Source of the DNA: Pseudooceanicola sp. HF7
GTDB lineage: Bacteria > Pseudomonadota > Alphaproteobacteria > Rhodobacterales > Rhodobacteraceae
Reading direction: 5' to 3'
Assembly: GCF_011806405.1 (NCBI RefSeq)
Contig: NZ_JAATOW010000004.1
Span: 124,001 to 188,000 of the forward strand
Length of the DNA: 64,000 nucleotides
Part shown: in pieces, positions 43,752 to 53,072 of the stretch
Numbering within the stretch: the stretch's first letter is position 1
Layout of the letters: every line of letters begins with the position of its first letter
Program-made: the position numbers and the translations under genes
The notes under the pieces: model-generated
The model's database searches: none
Told to the model about the DNA's origin: nothing
Seen by the model: only the letters and a program-made list of their open reading frames with translations

Positions 43752-44234
43752 ATGCTGAACCGTCTGTGTGACGGGATCGCAGCGGTCATCCGACTGGTAG
43801 CCTGGCTTGCCTTCGCAGGCATGATCGCCACAGTGGGCCTGCAGGTCATCGCGCGCAACCTGCTGAACGCGCCCATGATCTGGACCGGCGATCTCGCCCT
43901 TCTTCTCTTCACCTGGCTCATCTTCGTGGGCGCCGCCCTGGGTCTGCGGACCGGGTCGCATTACATCGTCGACATGCTGCCGACCCACCGCCCCGCGGTC
44001 GGCCTGGCGGTCGAGGTGATCTCGCTCATCGCCGGGTTCTGCGTGGCCTGGCTGCTGGGCGTACATGGCTGGACCCTGGCCAACATGCGGGCCTCTGGCG
44101 AGGTGCAATCCCTTGGGATTTCGCGGTTTTGGATGTACCTGCCCCTGCCGGTTTCCGGCTGGCTGATGGCCATTTTCCTGATCGAGCAGACAGTCACGCT
44201 TCTGCGTCACCCCTTCGGAGGCGCCAAGGCATGA
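43752..44234 (+). CDS. dctQ: TRAP transporter small permease (DctQ family)
   Basis: 160 residues with four hydrophobic segments and a conserved first-helix/loop pattern (ICDGIAAVIRLVAWLAFAGMIATVGLQVIARNLLNAPMIWTGDLALLLFTWLIFVGAALGL). The ATG at 43752 is preferred over the ATG at 43695, which would extend into a hairpin-bearing leader, but ribosome sites are weak for both. It overlaps the large permease start (ATGA). Confidence 0.88.
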   Translation: MLNRLCDGIAAVIRLVAWLAFAGMIATVGLQVIARNLLNAPMIWTGDLALLLFTWLIFVGAALGLRTGSHYIVDMLPTHRPAVGLAVEVISLIAGFCVAWLLGVHGWTLANMRASGEVQSLGISRFWMYLPLPVSGWLMAIFLIEQTVTLLRHPFGGAKA

Positions 44235-45529
44235 ACCCTCTCGTCCTTCTTCTTGTCGTCTTCTTCGTAATGATCGCGCTGCGCGTGAACATCGGCTTCG
44301 CCCTTGTGCTCTCCTCTGCCGTGGTGATCCTGCAGCAGGACCTGCCGCTGATCTCCGTGGTGAACCAGATGTTCGCCGGGGTGGACAGTTTCACCCTGCT
44401 GGCGGTGCCCTTCTTCATGCTGCTGGGGCGGATCCTGAACGCGGGGTCCATCACATCGCGTCTGCTGGAGGTCGCGGATGCCACCGTGGGCCACGTGCGC
44501 GGCGGCCTGGGTCACGTGAACGTCTTCGTCTCCATGGTCTTTGCCAGCCTCTCGGGCTCTGCCGCGGCCGATACCGCCTCGGTGGGGTCCATCCTGATCC
44601 CGGCGATGAAGCAGGCAGGCTACCCTGCCCCCTTCGCCGCCGCCCTGACGGCCGCCTCTTCGACGCTGGGCGTGATCATCCCGCCCTCGATCATCCTGAT
44701 CGTCTACGGCGCCTTCGGCAATGTCTCCATCGGGGCGTTGTTCGTGGGCGGCGTGGTGCCCGGTCTGCTCGTGGCCTTCTTCATGATGGCCTATACCTAC
44801 GTGCTGGCGGTGCGCTACGGCTACCCGGCGAACCCCTTCCCCGGCTTCCCCAAGATGGGCCGCGTGCTGTTCCGTGGCGCCGCCCCGCTGATGATCCCGG
44901 TCGTCGTCCTGGGCGGGATCGTGGGCGGCATCTTCACCCCGACCGAGGGCGCGATTGCCGCGGTTCTCTGGGCGCTGTTCCTGTCGATCGGTATCTACCG
45001 CGACGTGCCCCTGAAAGCCCTGCCGAAGATCCTCTCCGATGCGGTGGTGGATTTCGCCATCCCGATGTTCACCGTTGCTGGCGCGGGCATCTTCGGCTGG
45101 CTCATCGCCTACCTGGGCGCCGCCCAGATGGTGGTGGACTTCATCCTGGGCGTCACCCAGACGCCCTTCCTGATCATGCTGATGCTGATCGGCTTCCTGC
45201 TGCTGGTCGGCATGGTGCTGAACCCGATCTCTGCCACGCTCATCTTCCTGCCGATCATCCAGGCCCTGGGCGACACCGCTGGCGTGAACCCGGTTCACAT
45301 GGGCATCATCAGCACCATCACCCTGTCCGTCGGGCTGATCACCCCGCCCTACGGCATCTGCCTGCTGATCGCGTCCCAGATCGCGGGGGCCTCTCTTGGC
45401 CGCTGCATGCTGGCTGCCGCGCCGATCTGCCTGCTTACCGTCTTCGTGGCGATCCTGTCGCTCTGGATCCCCGATATCGTCCTGGGCCTGCCCAAGCTGC
45501 TGGTCCCCGAACTCTTCCCAGGAGGTTAA
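44231..45529 (+). CDS. dctM: TRAP transporter large permease (DctM family)
   Basis: 432 residues, about 12 membrane helices. DctM motifs are seen: FTLLAVPFFMLLGRILNAGSIT, ASLSGSAAADTASVGSILIPAMKQAGYP and ASSTLGVIIPPSIILIVYG, then GMVLNPISATLIFLPI. The true start is the ATG at 44231 in a four-base overlap with the DctQ stop; the frame from 44129 lies in the other gene. It is the sodium-coupled transporter subunit. Confidence 0.94.
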   Translation: MNPLVLLLVVFFVMIALRVNIGFALVLSSAVVILQQDLPLISVVNQMFAGVDSFTLLAVPFFMLLGRILNAGSITSRLLEVADATVGHVRGGLGHVNVFVSMVFASLSGSAAADTASVGSILIPAMKQAGYPAPFAAALTAASSTLGVIIPPSIILIVYGAFGNVSIGALFVGGVVPGLLVAFFMMAYTYVLAVRYGYPANPFPGFPKMGRVLFRGAAPLMIPVVVLGGIVGGIFTPTEGAIAAVLWALFLSIGIYRDVPLKALPKILSDAVVDFAIPMFTVAGAGIFGWLIAYLGAAQMVVDFILGVTQTPFLIMLMLIGFLLLVGMVLNPISATLIFLPIIQALGDTAGVNPVHMGIISTITLSVGLITPPYGICLLIASQIAGASLGRCMLAAAPICLLTVFVAILSLWIPDIVLGLPKLLVPELFPGG

Positions 45530-45534
45530 TTCCC

Positions 45535-46470
45535 ATGACCCATATCAAGCCCACTGGCTCTTTCGTTGCCCTGATCACCCCGATGAACGAAGACGGCTCC
45601 GTCGACTTCGAGGGCTTCCGCACCCTGCTGAACTGGCACCACGAGAACGGCACCAACGCCGTGCTGATCATGGGCTCCACCGGCGAGGTTTCCATGCTGT
45701 CGCTCGAGGAGCGCAAGGCGATCATCGCGGAGACCGCGAAGATGAAGCCGGGCAACATGCAGATGTATTACGGCGTGACCGGCAACAACACGGCCACCAC
45801 GATCGAGTACACCCGCTTCGCCAAGGAGGCCGGCGCCGACGGCGTGATCATGGCCGCGCCCGCCTATATCTGCGCCGACAACGACGCGATCACCGATTAC
45901 GCCATGGAGGTGCTGGACAGCACCGATATCGCCATGGGCTTCTACAACAACCCGCCGCGGGTGAAGACCGACCTGCACTGGGACAACATCCTGAAGCTGG
46001 CCAAGCACGACAACATGGTCGTGCTGAAGGAAAGCACCACGCGCGTCGGCCAGGTGGCCCAGGTCTGCGCGGCCAAGCCCGACATGTCGATCATGTGCTG
46101 CTGCTCTCCCAACCTTGGCCTGGTGGTCCCCACCATGGCGCTTGGCGGCCACGGCACGGCGAACATGACCGGCAACATCATCCCGCAGGAGATGGCCGTC
46201 ATCTCCAAGCCCTGGGAAACCGGTGAGGATGCCTTCAACCACCGCCAGGCCTGGCTGGACAACCTGGACATGCTGCATTTCGCCTATTCGACCATCAACC
46301 CGGTCTCCATGAAGACGCTGATGCGCGCCGTGGGTCTGCCCGCGGGGCCGCTGCGTTCGCCGCTGCAACCGGCAAAACCGGAGATCCTGGCCAAGGGCCT
46401 GAAGGCCTTTGAAAAGCTGGGTCTGGCCGAGAAGTACGGCCTGTCCGCGCCGAAGATCGCGGCCGAGTGA
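45535..46470 (+). CDS. DapA-family (dihydrodipicolinate synthase / N-acetylneuraminate lyase) enzyme
   Basis: 311 residues of the class I aldolase DapA family. The GSTGE motif near residue 46, tyrosine in GFYNNPPR (about 140) and the Schiff-base lysine in VVLKEST (about 166) are all present. The family makes or breaks bonds beside a 2-oxo acid: DapA, KDG dehydratase/aldolase, neuraminate lyase or hydroxyproline-derived deaminases. The conserved arginine of true DapA that binds the second carboxylate is not clearly placed, so a catabolic member is favoured. A TRAP importer upstream and oxidoreductases downstream support that. Confidence 0.9.
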   Translation: MTHIKPTGSFVALITPMNEDGSVDFEGFRTLLNWHHENGTNAVLIMGSTGEVSMLSLEERKAIIAETAKMKPGNMQMYYGVTGNNTATTIEYTRFAKEAGADGVIMAAPAYICADNDAITDYAMEVLDSTDIAMGFYNNPPRVKTDLHWDNILKLAKHDNMVVLKESTTRVGQVAQVCAAKPDMSIMCCCSPNLGLVVPTMALGGHGTANMTGNIIPQEMAVISKPWETGEDAFNHRQAWLDNLDMLHFAYSTINPVSMKTLMRAVGLPAGPLRSPLQPAKPEILAKGLKAFEKLGLAEKYGLSAPKIAAE

Positions 46471-48761
46471 CGGAGATGGCCGGGGATATGATCCAGACCG
46501 ACACGCCTGCGGACGATGCCGCAGCGACCGGGCCGGGTGACCTTGGCCCTGTCTCGCTTGCCCACTGGGGCGCATTCCGCGCCCAGGTGAAGGAGGGGCG
46601 GCTGATCGGCGCCGCCCCTCTCAACGGCGCTGACCCGGACATGGTCGGCGCATGGCCCGAACTGGTGCATTCGCCGCTGCGTATCGACCGCCCCCATATC
46701 CGCCGGGGATGGCTGGAAAACGGGCCGGGACGCAGCGATGCGCGGGGCCGGGACGACATGATCCCGGTGGACTGGGAGACCGCCCTGGACCTTGCCGCGG
46801 GTGAGCTGGAGCGCATGTACCGCGATCACGGCCCGACCGCGATCATGGGGGGCAGCTATGGCTGGTCCTCTGCCGGGCGTCTGCATCACGCGCGCAGCCA
46901 GGTCCGCCGCTTCCTGGCCGCCGCGGGGGGCTTTACCGATCAGCAGTGGAATTACTCCTGGGGCGCGGCAGCGGCCATCCTGCCCCATGTGGTCGGCTCC
47001 ATCGAGTCCGTCTCTCATGCCTCGACCAGCTGGGAAAGCATCGCCGAACATACCGACAGGGTCGTGGCCTTCGGCGGGCTGAACCCGAAGAACTGGCGCG
47101 TCAGCTCCGGCGGGTCGGTCGGGCAAACCACGCCGGACCTGGTCGCCAAGGCACAGGCGCGCGGCTGCCGCTTTATCGTGATCTCGCCGCTTGCGCAGGA
47201 CGTGCCCCCGGGGCTTGAGGCGGATCTCATCCAGCCACGCCCCGGATCCGACACCGCCATCATGCTGGCCCTCGCCCATGAGGCCTGGATCAGCGGCCGC
47301 GCCGACATCGCCTTCCTTGAGGCCTATACCACCGGGCACGAGGCCCTAGTGGCCTATCTGACCGGCCAGACGGATGGCACGGCCAAGACGCTGGCCTGGG
47401 CGGCGGAACAGGCCGATGTGCCCCAGGCACAGCTTCAGGCGCTTTGGGAGCAGATCCGCGAAGGCCGCGTCATGCTCTCTGCCGCCTGGTCCCTGCAACG
47501 GGCCGACCACGGGGAACAACCCTTCTGGGCGCTGATCGCCCTGGCGGCCATGCTGGGCCAGATCGGCCTGCCGGGGGGTGGCTTCACCTTTGGCTACGGC
47601 TCCATGGGCGGGGTCGGCGTGAACGCGCGACGCGGCTACGTCCCCTCCCTTCCCGGCCTGGCGAACAAGGGCATGTCCGTCCCTGTCGCCGCCTGGGCGG
47701 ATGCCATCCTGCACCCCGGCGAGACGCTGGAGTTCAACGGCCAGCAGATCACCCTGCCCGATATCCGCATGATCTACTGGGCGGGGGGCAACCCCTTCCA
47801 CCACGCCCAGGACCTTTCCAAGGTCCAGGAGGCCTGGTCCCGGGCCGAAACCATCATCGTGCATGAGCCCTGGTGGACGCCCACCGCCCGGCGTGCCGAC
47901 ATCGTCTTTCCCGCCACCACGACGGCAGAGCGCAACGACATCGGCGGCACCTCCCGCGACCACTTCGTGGCCTTCATGCGCGCGCTTGTTCCGCCGCAGG
48001 GCGAGGCGCGCAATGATCGTGACATCTTCGCCGCGTTGGCAGACCGCCTGGGCTGCCGCTACACCTTTGACGAGGGCCTGTCGGAAGACGGCTGGCTGCG
48101 CCGCATGTGGGCCGGTTCTGAGGCCCGGGGCGCCAAGGAGGGGATCGAGGTTCCCGATTTCGAGAGCTTCCGGGACATGGGGCTGTGGCCCGTGCCCGCG
48201 CCGGAGGCGCCCGAAGTGCTGATGGAAGGCTTCCGGGCCGATCCAAAGGGCAATCGCCTTGCCACCCCCTCCGGCCGGATCGAGCTTTTCAGCCAGGCCG
48301 TCGCGGATTTCGGCTATGAAGAGACCCCGGGGCATCCCCATTTCGCGCATCCCGTCGAATGGCTGGGCTCTGCCGAGGAAGGTCAGTTCCACCTAGTGAC
48401 CAACCAGCCCGAGAAGCAGCTTCACAGCCAGCTCTGGCATACCCCTGCGGGCATGAGCGGCGCGCCCGCGCCGCTGCGCATCAACCCCGCTGATATGGGC
48501 GACATGCAGGCCGGGGACACCGTGCGCCTCTGGAATGATCGAGGCAGCTGCCTTGCCACCCTGCGCCCGGACACCGGCGTGCGGCCCGGCGTGCTGGTCA
48601 TGCCCACCGGCGCCTGGTTCGATCCGGACCCGCAGACCGGCATCGAGCGCAACGGCAACCCGAACGTGCTGACCTCTGACCGGCGGACCTCCCGCCTGGG
48701 GCAGGCCAGCGCGGCTCTCTCGGCCCTGGTGCGCATCGCGCCCGAGCCGGCAAAAGACTGA
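46467..48761 (+). CDS. Molybdopterin-dependent oxidoreductase, DMSO-reductase/BisC type, cytoplasmic
   Basis: 764 residues from the GTG at 46467 (GTGA overlap with the previous stop); ATGs at 46476 and 46488 are alternatives. There is no twin-arginine signal and no N-terminal cysteine cluster, so it lacks the 4Fe-4S site and stays in the cytoplasm. The active-site ligand motif GSYGWSSAGRLHH gives a serine ligand, as in DMSO/TMAO/biotin-sulfoxide reductases. MGD-binding stretches are WAGGNPFHHAQ, HEPWWTPTARRADIVFPATT and the C-terminal GAWFDPD-GNPNVLT. It probably reduces an S- or N-oxide, or hydroxylates a substrate; unusual inside a TRAP/DapA operon. Confidence 0.9.
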   Translation: MTEMAGDMIQTDTPADDAAATGPGDLGPVSLAHWGAFRAQVKEGRLIGAAPLNGADPDMVGAWPELVHSPLRIDRPHIRRGWLENGPGRSDARGRDDMIPVDWETALDLAAGELERMYRDHGPTAIMGGSYGWSSAGRLHHARSQVRRFLAAAGGFTDQQWNYSWGAAAAILPHVVGSIESVSHASTSWESIAEHTDRVVAFGGLNPKNWRVSSGGSVGQTTPDLVAKAQARGCRFIVISPLAQDVPPGLEADLIQPRPGSDTAIMLALAHEAWISGRADIAFLEAYTTGHEALVAYLTGQTDGTAKTLAWAAEQADVPQAQLQALWEQIREGRVMLSAAWSLQRADHGEQPFWALIALAAMLGQIGLPGGGFTFGYGSMGGVGVNARRGYVPSLPGLANKGMSVPVAAWADAILHPGETLEFNGQQITLPDIRMIYWAGGNPFHHAQDLSKVQEAWSRAETIIVHEPWWTPTARRADIVFPATTTAERNDIGGTSRDHFVAFMRALVPPQGEARNDRDIFAALADRLGCRYTFDEGLSEDGWLRRMWAGSEARGAKEGIEVPDFESFRDMGLWPVPAPEAPEVLMEGFRADPKGNRLATPSGRIELFSQAVADFGYEETPGHPHFAHPVEWLGSAEEGQFHLVTNQPEKQLHSQLWHTPAGMSGAPAPLRINPADMGDMQAGDTVRLWNDRGSCLATLRPDTGVRPGVLVMPTGAWFDPDPQTGIERNGNPNVLTSDRRTSRLGQASAALSALVRIAPEPAKD

Positions 48762-48772
48762 AGGAGAAGACT

Positions 48773-49552
48773 ATGGATCTGGGGATCCGGGGGCGCCGTG
48801 CGCTTCTGACCGGTGGCAGCCGCGGCATGGGCCGTGCCTGCGCCATGGCCGTCGCCGCCGAGGGCGCAGAGGTCACCATCGCCGCGCGCGACGCCGCGCA
48901 GCTTGAAAAGACCGCACAGGAAATCCGGGCAGAGACCGGCGCGACCGTGCATTGGGTCAGCGCCGACGTGACGACGGAAGACGGCCGGGCCAAGATCCTG
49001 GAGGCCTGCCCCGCGCCCGACATCCTGCTGAACAACGCCGGCGGCATGCTGCCCGGCGATTTCCGCGACTGGAGCCGCGAAGACTGGATCGCCGCGGTGG
49101 ACCTGATGATGCTGCCCCCCATCCTGATGATGCGGGAAGTGGTCGATGGCATGATGGATCGCGGCTGGGGCCGGATCGTCAACATCGTCTCGCGCTCCGT
49201 GAAGATCCCGCAGCTTGAGCTGGGCCTGTCCAATGGCGCGCGTTCTGGCCTGGTGGGCTTTACCGCCGGGCTGGCGCGTCAGACCATCGCCAGGGGCGTC
49301 ACGATCAACAACCTGCTGCCCGGCCCCTTCGACACCAATGCCCAGCGGGAGCACATCGAAGGCATGGTGGAGCCCGGCGGCCCAACAGCCGATGAGCTGC
49401 ATGCGCAGCGCGCGGCGGGCAACCCGGCCGGCCGGATGGGCCGTCCCGAGGAGTTGGGCGCCTATTTCGCCTTCCTGTGTTCGCAGAACGCGGGCTTCGT
49501 CACCGGGCAGAACCTGCTGGTGGACGGCGGCAGCTATCCCGGCACCTACTGA
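48773..49552 (+). CDS. SDR family oxidoreductase
   Basis: 259 residues. Classical SDR motifs: TGGSRGMG near residue 14, NNAG (about 85), and a C-terminal FVTGQNLLVDGGSYPGTY. The catalytic region reads NIVSRSVKIPQLELGLSNGARSGLVGF; the usual tyrosine four residues before lysine is not obvious (N-G-A-R occupies its place), as in the divergent fabG-like SDR group with altered Tyr-Lys. It starts 11 bases after the molybdoenzyme stop with GGAGAAG upstream. Confidence 0.9.
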   Translation: MDLGIRGRRALLTGGSRGMGRACAMAVAAEGAEVTIAARDAAQLEKTAQEIRAETGATVHWVSADVTTEDGRAKILEACPAPDILLNNAGGMLPGDFRDWSREDWIAAVDLMMLPPILMMREVVDGMMDRGWGRIVNIVSRSVKIPQLELGLSNGARSGLVGFTAGLARQTIARGVTINNLLPGPFDTNAQREHIEGMVEPGGPTADELHAQRAAGNPAGRMGRPEELGAYFAFLCSQNAGFVTGQNLLVDGGSYPGTY

Positions 49553-49561
49553 GGCAGGCCC

Positions 49562-50788
49562 ATGAAGATCATCGTCATTGGCGCCGGCGTGGTGGGGGTC
49601 ACCTCTGCCTGGTATCTCACCCGCGACGGCCACGAGGTCACCGTGCTGGAAGCGCGCGAAGGCGCGGGGCTTGAGACCTCCTTCGGCAATGCCGGGGGGG
49701 TGTGCCCCGGTTTCGCCGGTCCCTGGGCCGCGCCGGGGATGCCCTTCAAGGCGGCGAAATGGATGTTCCAGCCCTCTGCCCCGCTGAAGGTCCGCCCGCG
49801 CGTTTCGATGCACCAATGGCGCTGGCTGGCGCAGTTCGTCGCCAATTGCACGCCAGAGCGCTTTGCCGCCAACAAGGCCCGGATGCAGAAGGTCGCGCAT
49901 TACTCCAAAGCCTGCCTGGTCGCCCTGCGACAGGAAACCGGAATCGAGTACGACCACGGCGAAGGCGGCGTGCTCCAGGTGTTCCAGACCCCTGATGAGC
50001 TGGAGGGCGGCAAGCGGTCCTCTGCGGTTCTGACCGAGCTCAGGATCCCGCACCGCATTTTAACGGCCGCCGAGGTGCTGGAGGTCGAGCCCGGGCTGGC
50101 GCGCAGTGACGTGCCCCTGTCCGGCGGCCTGCAGCTGACAACCGATGAGACCGGCGACTGCCACCTGTTCTGCAAGGCGCTGGCGCGCCTGGCCACGGCG
50201 GAAGGGGCGCAGTTCCGTTATGACACGCGGGTCACGGGCCTGCGTCTGGCGGGCGAAAAGATCACCGCCGTGAAGGTCGGCCCGGAAGAGATCGAAGCGG
50301 ACGCGGTGGTGATTGCCACGGGCCCGCAGATCGACCTGCTGAAGCCCCTTGGTCTCAACGTGCCGGTCTACCCGGTGAAGGGCTATTCCCTGACCGCCGA
50401 GATCACGGATGAGACCGCCGCGCCGCGCTCTTCCGTCATGGACGAGCATTCCAAGGTGATGATCACCCGCCTTGGGACCCGCCTGCGCGCAGCCGGCATC
50501 GCAGAGCTTGCCGGCTTCGACGACCGGATGCCGGCGCCGGTGCTGGACGGCCTGAAAGCCCGGGTGGCAGAGCTGTTCCCCGGCGCCGCCGATTACGAAG
50601 CCGCCGCGCTGTGGCACGGGTTCCGCCCGATGACGCCCGATGGCCCCTCACGGGTGGAAAAGACACGCTACGGCAACCTGTTCCTCAACCTCGGACATGG
50701 CTCCAACGGCTGGACCCAGGCCTGCGGGACCGGCCAGATGATGGCGGATCTGGTGGCGGATCGTCCCTTCGACCCCGCCGTGCGCTGA
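49562..50788 (+). CDS. dadA: D-amino acid dehydrogenase-like FAD oxidoreductase (DadA family)
   Basis: 408 residues of the DAO/DadA family. The N-terminal FAD motif IIVIGAGVVGVTSAWYL, then LETSFGNAGGVCPGF and WRWLAQFVANC typical of DadA; the C-terminal FRPMTPDGPSRVEKTRYGNLFLNLGHGSNGWTQACG is the second FAD-binding region. The enzyme oxidises D-amino acids or cyclic imino acids and passes electrons to the respiratory chain. It ends the operon that begins with the LysR gene, and an Lrp regulator is convergent, as is usual for dadA. A role in hydroxyproline or D-amino acid use is possible. Confidence 0.92.
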   Translation: MKIIVIGAGVVGVTSAWYLTRDGHEVTVLEAREGAGLETSFGNAGGVCPGFAGPWAAPGMPFKAAKWMFQPSAPLKVRPRVSMHQWRWLAQFVANCTPERFAANKARMQKVAHYSKACLVALRQETGIEYDHGEGGVLQVFQTPDELEGGKRSSAVLTELRIPHRILTAAEVLEVEPGLARSDVPLSGGLQLTTDETGDCHLFCKALARLATAEGAQFRYDTRVTGLRLAGEKITAVKVGPEEIEADAVVIATGPQIDLLKPLGLNVPVYPVKGYSLTAEITDETAAPRSSVMDEHSKVMITRLGTRLRAAGIAELAGFDDRMPAPVLDGLKARVAELFPGAADYEAAALWHGFRPMTPDGPSRVEKTRYGNLFLNLGHGSNGWTQACGTGQMMADLVADRPFDPAVR

Positions 50789-50802
50789 CGGCAGAAAGGC
50801 CC

Positions 50803-51279
50803 CTACCCCCGGGTCGGTGTCAGCGGGATCGGGCGCTGTTCCTCGATCGCCTCCATCGCGAAGAAGGAGGTGACCGTCTCAAGCTCTATCTGGGAGATGA
50901 GGCGGCGATAGCAGGCGTCGTAGCTTGCCATGTCCCGCGTCACGATCTTGAGCATGTAGTCGTATTCGCCGCCGATGCGGAAGACATCCACCACGTCCTC
51001 GATCTGGGCGACATGCCTGCGGAAGGTCTCAAGCCAGTCCGCAGAATGGTGGCGTGTGCGGATCATCACGAAGACGACCAGCCCGGCGCCCACGGCTTCG
51101 CGGTTCAGCACCAGGGTGCGATTGCGGATCGCGCCGGCTTCTTCCAGCGCCTTGAGGCGGCGCCAGCAGGCGTTCTGGGACAGCCCCACCTTTTCGCTCA
51201 GCGCGCGCTGAGACAGGGAGGCATCGCGCTGCAGCTCATGCAGGATGCGGCAATCGATTTGATCCAGTTTTATCGCCAT
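50803..51279 (-). CDS. Lrp/AsnC family transcriptional regulator
   Basis: 158 residues. An N-terminal helix-turn-helix (LDQIDCRILHELQRDASLSQRALSEKVGLSQNACWRRLKALEEAG) precedes a RAM ligand-binding domain (VVFVMIRTRHHSADWLETF, then EDVVDVFRIGGEYDYMLKIV). Lrp proteins respond to amino acids. It faces the DadA-like gene with 14 bases between stops and likely controls amino acid catabolism, perhaps the operon at 42632-50788. Confidence 0.92.
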   Translation of the reverse strand: MAIKLDQIDCRILHELQRDASLSQRALSEKVGLSQNACWRRLKALEEAGAIRNRTLVLNREAVGAGLVVFVMIRTRHHSADWLETFRRHVAQIEDVVDVFRIGGEYDYMLKIVTRDMASYDACYRRLISQIELETVTSFFAMEAIEEQRPIPLTPTRG

Positions 51280-51577
51280 CTGCCTATCACATGAATGAAT
51301 TTAGCTTCTAAGTATCGAAGATTCGGGCCGTGATGAAGCGAAAACCCGGATATTTCAACGTCAGCCTGGAAAGATCTGGCTAACGCAGCATGTGTCACGG
51401 CCCGAAAATGGAGCACCGACATGAGCGGTATTTTCAGGCAGGCCGACCGCGGATGATGGCTGGGCCGGCTGCACAGGGCGGAGAGATGTTCTTGGTGATC
51501 CCCCTTGTCGACATTCCCGTGCAATGCCCTAGCGAGCAAGGGGATTAGCGACACGGCAAGTGCTGCGATCGGGATGA
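51280..51577. other. Gap between Lrp gene and tRNA gene
   Basis: About 300 bases. It holds the Lrp promoter (51280-51320 is AT-rich) and the region downstream of the tRNA. No gene or strong hairpin is recognised. Confidence 0.4.
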
Positions 51578-51667
51578 TGGCGGAGGAGGTGGGATTCGAA
51601 CCCACGGTACGCTTTCACGTACGTCGGTTTTCAAGACCGGTGCAATCGACCACTCTGCCACTCCTCC
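51578..51667 (-). tRNA. tRNA-Ser (anticodon UGA)
   Basis: On the minus strand a 90-base class II tRNA can be read. The acceptor stem is GGAGGAG with CTCCTCC, then discriminator G and an encoded CCA. The anticodon loop is CTTGAAA with TGA, the long variable arm (ACGTACGTGAAAGCGT) marks serine, and the T loop is GGGTTCGAATCCC. Confidence 0.95.
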
Positions 51668-51855
51668 GACGCGGAAGGCTCTAGCGGGCGGCGCTTGATT
51701 CTGAAAGACGCAACTTGCGCTGCTACATGGCAGAGCTGACCTGGATTTGATCGGAAAGCGCTGGCCTTCCCCATGGCGTTCCGGTTACCAAAGTCAGCAA
51801 AGACAGGCATGATGGTACAGCCGCACGCCCCAAGAACGCCAAGCAGGAGCCCCTC

Positions 51856-53061
51856 ATGATGCCCCGCAAACCTCTTCCTGCCCTCAAGGCCCTGCTTGTC
51901 ACGGCCTGCCTGGCCGCAAGCACCCTGCCCGCAGCGGCCTTCGACACCAGCGCCCGTGCTGCCTATGTCGCGGACCTGAGCACCGGGACAGTGCTGCTGG
52001 CCAAGGATGCGGATACGCCGCTGCCGCCGGCCTCCATGTCGAAACTGATGACGCTCTACGTCGCCTTCGAGGCCATCCGCGATGGGCGGCTGAGCTTGGA
52101 TGAAAGACTGCCCGTCAGCCAGCACGCGATGGATTACGGCGGCTCGACCATGTTCCTGGACACGACCGATCACGTGAAGGTCCGCGACCTTCTGCAAGGC
52201 ATCATCGTGCTCTCGGGCAATGACGCCTGCGCCGTCATCGCAGAGGCGCTGTCCCCCGATGGCACGGAGGCCGGTTTTGCCCGCTACATGACCCAGCGGG
52301 CGCAACAGCTTGGCATGACGAGTTCCAGCTTCGCCAATTCGAACGGCTGGCCCGACCCCTACCAGCGCATGTCCGTGCGGGATCTTGCGCTGATCGCCAC
52401 CCGCATCATCGAGGACTTCCCGGAGTTCTACCCGCTGTTCTCGGAGACGGAGTACAAGTTCGACGGCCGCGCGCCGCAGAACATCCACAACCGCAATCCG
52501 CTGCTGGGCCTCGGGATCGGGGCGGACGGCCTGAAAACCGGCCATACCCAGGAAGCGGGCTACGGCCTTGTGGGCAGCGCCAAGCAGGGCGATCGTCGCG
52601 TTGTCTTCGTGCTGTCGGGGCTGGACAGCGTCCAGGCCCGGGCAGAGGAAAGCCGCTCCGTCGTTAACTGGGCCTTTCGCAACTTTCGCGAAACCACGCT
52701 CGTCCCCGCCGGCGAAGTGATCACCACTGCCCCGGTGTTCCAGGGCGCGGCCTCCGAAGTGGGGCTGACGGTGACCGAGGACCTGATCACACTGGTGCCG
52801 GTGCTGCAGGCTTCTGAAGGGGTGACCTCCGAGGCGGTCTTCGACGGGCCGATCCAGGCCCCCATCGACGCCGGGCAAGAGCTGGGCAGGCTGATCCTGC
52901 GCCCCGAGGGGCTGCCGGAACGCAGCGTGCCGCTGGTTGCGGCAACGGCCGTTCCCCAGGGTGGTTTCCTGACCAAGGTCCAATCCGCCGCCACCTACCT
53001 GATGCGCCGCATCAATCGTGGCCCGGCCGATGAAGGTGCCGCCACCGAGGCGGCCTCCTGA
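51856..53061 (+). CDS. D-alanyl-D-alanine carboxypeptidase (DacC-like penicillin-binding protein)
   Basis: 401 residues with a signal peptide (LKALLVTACLAASTLPAAA, cleavage near residue 28). The three penicillin-binding motifs are in order: SxxK in PASMSKLM, SGN in LSGNDACAV and KTG in GLKTGHTQEAG. The C-terminal part has a PBP5-like domain (TVTEDLITLVPVLQA) and a basic amphipathic end expected to sit on the membrane. It trims peptidoglycan pentapeptides. It heads the tmk-holB-tatD block. Confidence 0.94.
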   Translation: MMPRKPLPALKALLVTACLAASTLPAAAFDTSARAAYVADLSTGTVLLAKDADTPLPPASMSKLMTLYVAFEAIRDGRLSLDERLPVSQHAMDYGGSTMFLDTTDHVKVRDLLQGIIVLSGNDACAVIAEALSPDGTEAGFARYMTQRAQQLGMTSSSFANSNGWPDPYQRMSVRDLALIATRIIEDFPEFYPLFSETEYKFDGRAPQNIHNRNPLLGLGIGADGLKTGHTQEAGYGLVGSAKQGDRRVVFVLSGLDSVQARAEESRSVVNWAFRNFRETTLVPAGEVITTAPVFQGAASEVGLTVTEDLITLVPVLQASEGVTSEAVFDGPIQAPIDAGQELGRLILRPEGLPERSVPLVAATAVPQGGFLTKVQSAATYLMRRINRGPADEGAATEAAS

Positions 53062-53072
53062 AGAGCAGAACC

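Noticed and set aside
48422-50053. 543-codon minus-strand open frame
   Set aside because: Antisense to the SDR and DadA-like genes with low-complexity composition; both plus-strand genes have full family motifs.
51578-51667. tRNA-Ser as integration site of a mobile element
   Set aside because: No integrase gene, no repeated tRNA end and normal housekeeping genes on the flank.
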